Shown: piece by piece, positions 63,101-64,000 of the stretch
Position numbering within the stretch: the stretch's first letter is position 1
Layout: the number at the start of each line of letters is the position of its first letter
NCBI RefSeq assembly: GCF_010820565.1
Contig: NZ_JAAIJQ010000032.1
Coordinates: forward strand, 1 to 64,000
Length of the DNA: 64,000 nt
Source: Thiorhodococcus minor
GTDB lineage: Bacteria > Pseudomonadota > Gammaproteobacteria > Chromatiales > Chromatiaceae
Direction: 5' to 3'
Made by a program: the position numbers and the translations under genes
The notes under the pieces: generated by a model
Told to the model about the DNA's origin: nothing
What the model saw: only the letters and a program-made list of their open reading frames with translations
The model's database searches: none

Positions 63101-64000
63101 CTGCGCTGACCACTGCGCTGACACTGTAGGTGCTCGGCGGGATGGCCACGAAGCTGACCGTGGAGGTCTGGTCGGCCTGGATGTTCTTCAGCAGGCAGTA
63201 GGCATTGCTCCCGGTCGCCGCGCAGGCGCCGCTCCAGCTCTGCACCTGATAACCGGCGCCGGGCACCGCGGTGCAGGCGCTCTTGCCGGCGGCGCTGACC
63301 GTGTCGGGTGTGCAGCTCACGCTGCCGTTGCCGCCGCTGACCGTGGCGCTGACGCTATAGGTCGCGGGCGCGCTGGCCACGAAGCTGACTGTCGAGCCCT
63401 GATCGCTCTGGATGTTGGTCAGGATGCACTGGGCGTTGCTGCCGGCACTGGCGCAGGCTCCGGTCCAGCTCGCCACTTGGTAACCGGAGTCAGGTATAGC
63501 CGTGCAGGTGCTGCTGTCACCTGCGCTAACCGTCGCAGGCGTGCAGCTCACGCTGCCGTTGCCGCCGCTGACCGTGGCGCTGACGTTGTAGGTGCCGGCC
63601 CCAGTCCCGTCGACCGCAACCTGGTCGGGGGAGCTAGTGCTATTGGAGACGACCTCGATGATGCCGACCTCGACACCAGCACTGAGCGGCGTGAAGTCGA
63701 CGTCGAAGGTGCAGCTGGTGCCAGGAGCGACGGTGGTGCCGCTGCAGCTGTCGTTCTGCACCACGAAGCCGCGTCCCTGAACGGTCGTCACGGAAGTGAT
63801 GTCAAGCGGGATGCCGCCGCTGTCGGTGACGGTCACGGTCTGCGCGGCCGAGGTGCTGCCGACGGCGATCGTCCCGAACGAGAGGCTGGCGGGGGTGATG
63901 TTATCCACCGGGGCACCGCCGCGCCCGGACAAGGCGACGTCGAGCACGCGCCCGTTATCGTAGGGGATCTCAAGCGTACCTGTGTCGGCGCCGACCTGGC
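57141..64000 (-). CDS. Giant secreted repeat protein, C-terminal 2286 residues (5' end beyond the window)
   Basis: The frame is open to the right edge, so the true start is outside. From the edge come the end of one ASH-like beta domain, a complete ASH/choice-of-anchor-D domain (ITPASLSFGTIAVGSTSAAQ) and about 23 repeats of ~77 residues of the divergent InlB-B type. Each has four cysteines in a fixed pattern (VSC, TC, CA, QC). A decayed unit follows, then a Big_9/cadherin-like domain (PPVAVDDNYVV...GLLRNDRDPSG) and a C-terminal DUF4214-like region (RVVELYVANFGEAPDIEGVDYW, LYWNLFDRAPDAEGLSYWLE). An extracellular adhesin or surface-layer role is likely. There is no IPTL or LPXTG sorting signal. 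Confidence 0.85.
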   Translation of the reverse strand, partial: QVGADTGTLEIPYDNGRVLDVALSGRGGAPVDNITPASLSFGTIAVGSTSAAQTVTVTDSGGIPLDITSVTTVQGRGFVVQNDSCSGTTVAPGTSCTFDVDFTPLSAGVEVGIIEVVSNSTSSPDQVAVDGTGAGTYNVSATVSGGNGSVSCTPATVSAGDSSTCTAIPDSGYQVASWTGACASAGSNAQCILTNIQSDQGSTVSFVASAPATYSVSATVSGGNGSVSCTPDTVSAAGKSACTAVPGAGYQVQSWSGACAATGSNAYCLLKNIQADQTSTVSFVAIPPSTYSVSAVVSAVVSAGNGTVSCTPANVSAGGSSRCTAVPSAGDQVAGWGGACASAGTNTQCSLTNIQANQSSTVSFSALPPASYHVSANVTGGNGSVSCSPTTVSKGGNSTCTAVPDAGYQVAAWTDACASWGSQDQCYLTKIRADQAATVSFAPIPPASYSVSATVSGGNGHVSCSPTSVTAGDASTCSAVPDAGYQVDAWSGDCAATGSAAQCDLTNIQADQVSSVSFSALPVPTFTIGATVSGGNGTVSCAPSPVPQGDSSSCDAVPDAGYQVQAWTGACAATGANAHCALSNIQADRTSTVSFAAIPPSSYHVSASVVLGHGAVSCTPSTVNPGGTSTCTAVPDTGYQVASWGGDCSGWGTQTQCYLTKIKADKTSTVSFAPLPPANYSVSASVSAGNGHVSCTPTTVTAGDSSSCTAVPDAGWAIDSWGGDCAAAGSATQCDLTNIQADQRATVAFVSQGLPTYSVIASVDGANGTVSCAPSTVPQGDSASCTAVPDSGYQVAAWTGACAATGHTVHCALSNVQADQASTVRFEPIPAASFTVSATVTSGHGAVSCGAGTVTAGSGVRCTAVPDPGYRVLAWGGDCAGAGSQTQCALDQIYSDQNATVSFAHVLPGSYHVSATVSAGRGSVSCSPVTVPKGAASTCTATPEPGYQVDSWDGDCARAGTSSQCYLPKIQKDQTASVRFAAKTLATVRVSALVDGGNGTVSCTPSDVPLGGSTTCTAVPDAGYQVAHWDGACLLAGQSTQCALSNIQSDQRTMVRFVPLPPVSYRVSATVSVGNGSVSCTPATVRAGDDSVCTAAPAAGYQVQSWSGACAASGSQAQCSLRNIQSDQTSTVSFAAIPPSTYSVSALVSAGNGTVSCTPANVSAGGSSRCTAVPGPGDQVAGWGGACASAGTNTQCTLTNIQASQSSTVSFSALPPASYHVSANVTGGNGSVSCTPATVSKGESSTCSAVPDAGFQVQSWGDACASWGSNSQCYLPKIRADQSATVSFEPIPSASYSVSATVIGGNGHVSCSPTSVGAGGASSCTAVPDAGYAVQSWSGACASAGSAAQCALTNVQADQSAAVSFAALPVPTYSLSATVTGGNGSVSCAPSTVPQGDSGSCTAVPDAGYQVGSWSGACASAGTNIDCALTNVQADQTSTVSFTPIPVDAYHVSASVTLGHGTVSCAPTTVDSGGASTCTAVPETGYQVASWDGDCAGRGTQAQCYLTKIKADKSASVSFAPLPAASYSVSATVSAGNGHVSCTPSTVSAGDSSSCTAVPDAGWEIQDWGGACTGTGNAAQCALTNIQSDQSATVSFVAQAVPDFNISATVDGANGSVSCAPSTVPQGDSASCTAVPDTGYQVAVWSGACAATGHIVHCALSNIQADQNSTVRFEPIPAASYSVSATVDSGHGAVSCSPGTVSDGGSSLCSAVPDPGYRVQAWGGDCASAGSQTQCQLSAIHADQVATVSFLHALPGSYQVSASVDGANGSVSCTPTTVAKGEASTCTATPDAGYQVAAWGGDCASAGAATQCYLPKIQKNQTATVSFAARTPDTFSVTALVDGGNGTVSCTPSSVSAGGSSTCTATPDAGYQVAHWDGACLLAGQSTQCALTNIQSDQRTKVGFSRTAQAQVTVTPQASAGGTVEPSDPQVIGQGETVSFQLIPDSLYELLEVTTSGCDGSLVGDLYTTGAVMADCTVFASYGPISIPDRPPVAVDDNYVVPFDSLLQSAAPGLLRNDRDPSGLSLTAQIVSQPTLGTLIATADGGFEYRPTPLDSCDSDQLDSFSYVANNGLEDSNIATATVHITCDNCWDERGPVDRDTRWRVVELYVANFGEAPDIEGVDYWTEAVETRADWNITSVARSFFDQPTVQERFPALLDNEGLLEALYWNLFDRAPDAEGLSYWLEDLAAGRLQREELVVALINGAWANPESLVEQRLLADRVRVSLAFIAEQERVQILYTQLPADLQDQFFIEAVDILKDLDGSCTSYEDAIARIPAAVGRFTP
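58301..63382. repeat. Tandem duplication of an 11-unit block inside the giant gene
   Basis: The 231-base units at 58301-60841 and 60842-63382 correspond one to one. The same boundary motif (TTCGCTGGTCGCTCTGGATG) recurs exactly 2541 bases apart at 58301 and 60842, and unit-specific oddities such as GHxVHCALSN and ACASWGS recur in step. Confidence 0.85.

Overview
The window is GC-rich, densely coded gammaproteobacterial DNA. The membrane-bound [NiFe] hydrogenase operon in the order small subunit, Isp1, Isp2, large subunit (hynS-isp1-isp2-hynL) is the arrangement known from purple sulfur bacteria (Chromatiaceae, for example Thiocapsa and Allochromatium). Together with the mnmA-hflD-purB neighbourhood, a three-gene transhydrogenase and many short palindromic intergenic repeats, it suggests a Chromatiaceae-like chromosome. 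The species assignment is inference.

Layout. 1-1.7 kb: two transposase remnants, one running off the left edge. 1.8-9.2 kb: a small unknown protein, an HBM/HAMP sensor without an output domain, two overlapping CorC/HlyC-type CBS membrane proteins, a 2-phosphoglycerate-kinase-like protein and a small P-loop protein. 9.5-11.6 kb: low-affinity phosphate transporter with its PhoU-like partner. 12.3-18.4 kb: the hydrogenase operon plus two trailing small genes, with a textbook FNR box upstream. 19.3-28.3 kb: a TPR protein, a 34-residue membrane peptide, then mnmA-hflD-acnA-purB. 28.8-34.6 kb: OmpA-like protein, a protein of unknown function, a lipase-like hydrolase, a 5'-nucleotidase and a membrane-anchored Ala/Glu-rich repeat protein. 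35.2-42.1 kb: PEP synthase, an AI-2E/PerM-type permease and the pntAA-pntAB-pntB transhydrogenase. 43.1-49.9 kb: two hybrid histidine kinases, one with seven PAS domains. 50.2-56.9 kb: an operon of membrane b/c-type multiheme cytochrome fused to TPR, a CRTAC1/UnbV protein and a TPR lipoprotein-like or secreted protein. 57.1-64 kb: the C-terminal 2.3 kilo-residues of a giant secreted repeat protein.

The best candidate for an undescribed system is the 50.2-56.9 kb operon. Its first gene combines a five-helix membrane domain carrying two intrahelical His pairs (possible b hemes), five CxxCH c-heme motifs and a TPR tail. It is translationally coupled to a six-FG-GAP/UnbV protein and followed by a secreted TPR protein, next to a large two-component system. 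It looks like a membrane-to-periplasm electron-transfer or assembly module, but no substrate can be read from sequence.

The second theme is structured repeats. A 159-bp element occurs twice (8436-8594 and 50066-50224), each copy abutting a stop codon and sharing a hairpin with a compensatory base-pair change. Several other MITE-like palindromes recur. The giant protein at the right edge is built from about 23 units of ~77 residues that are themselves a tandem duplication of an 11-unit block (2541-bp period).
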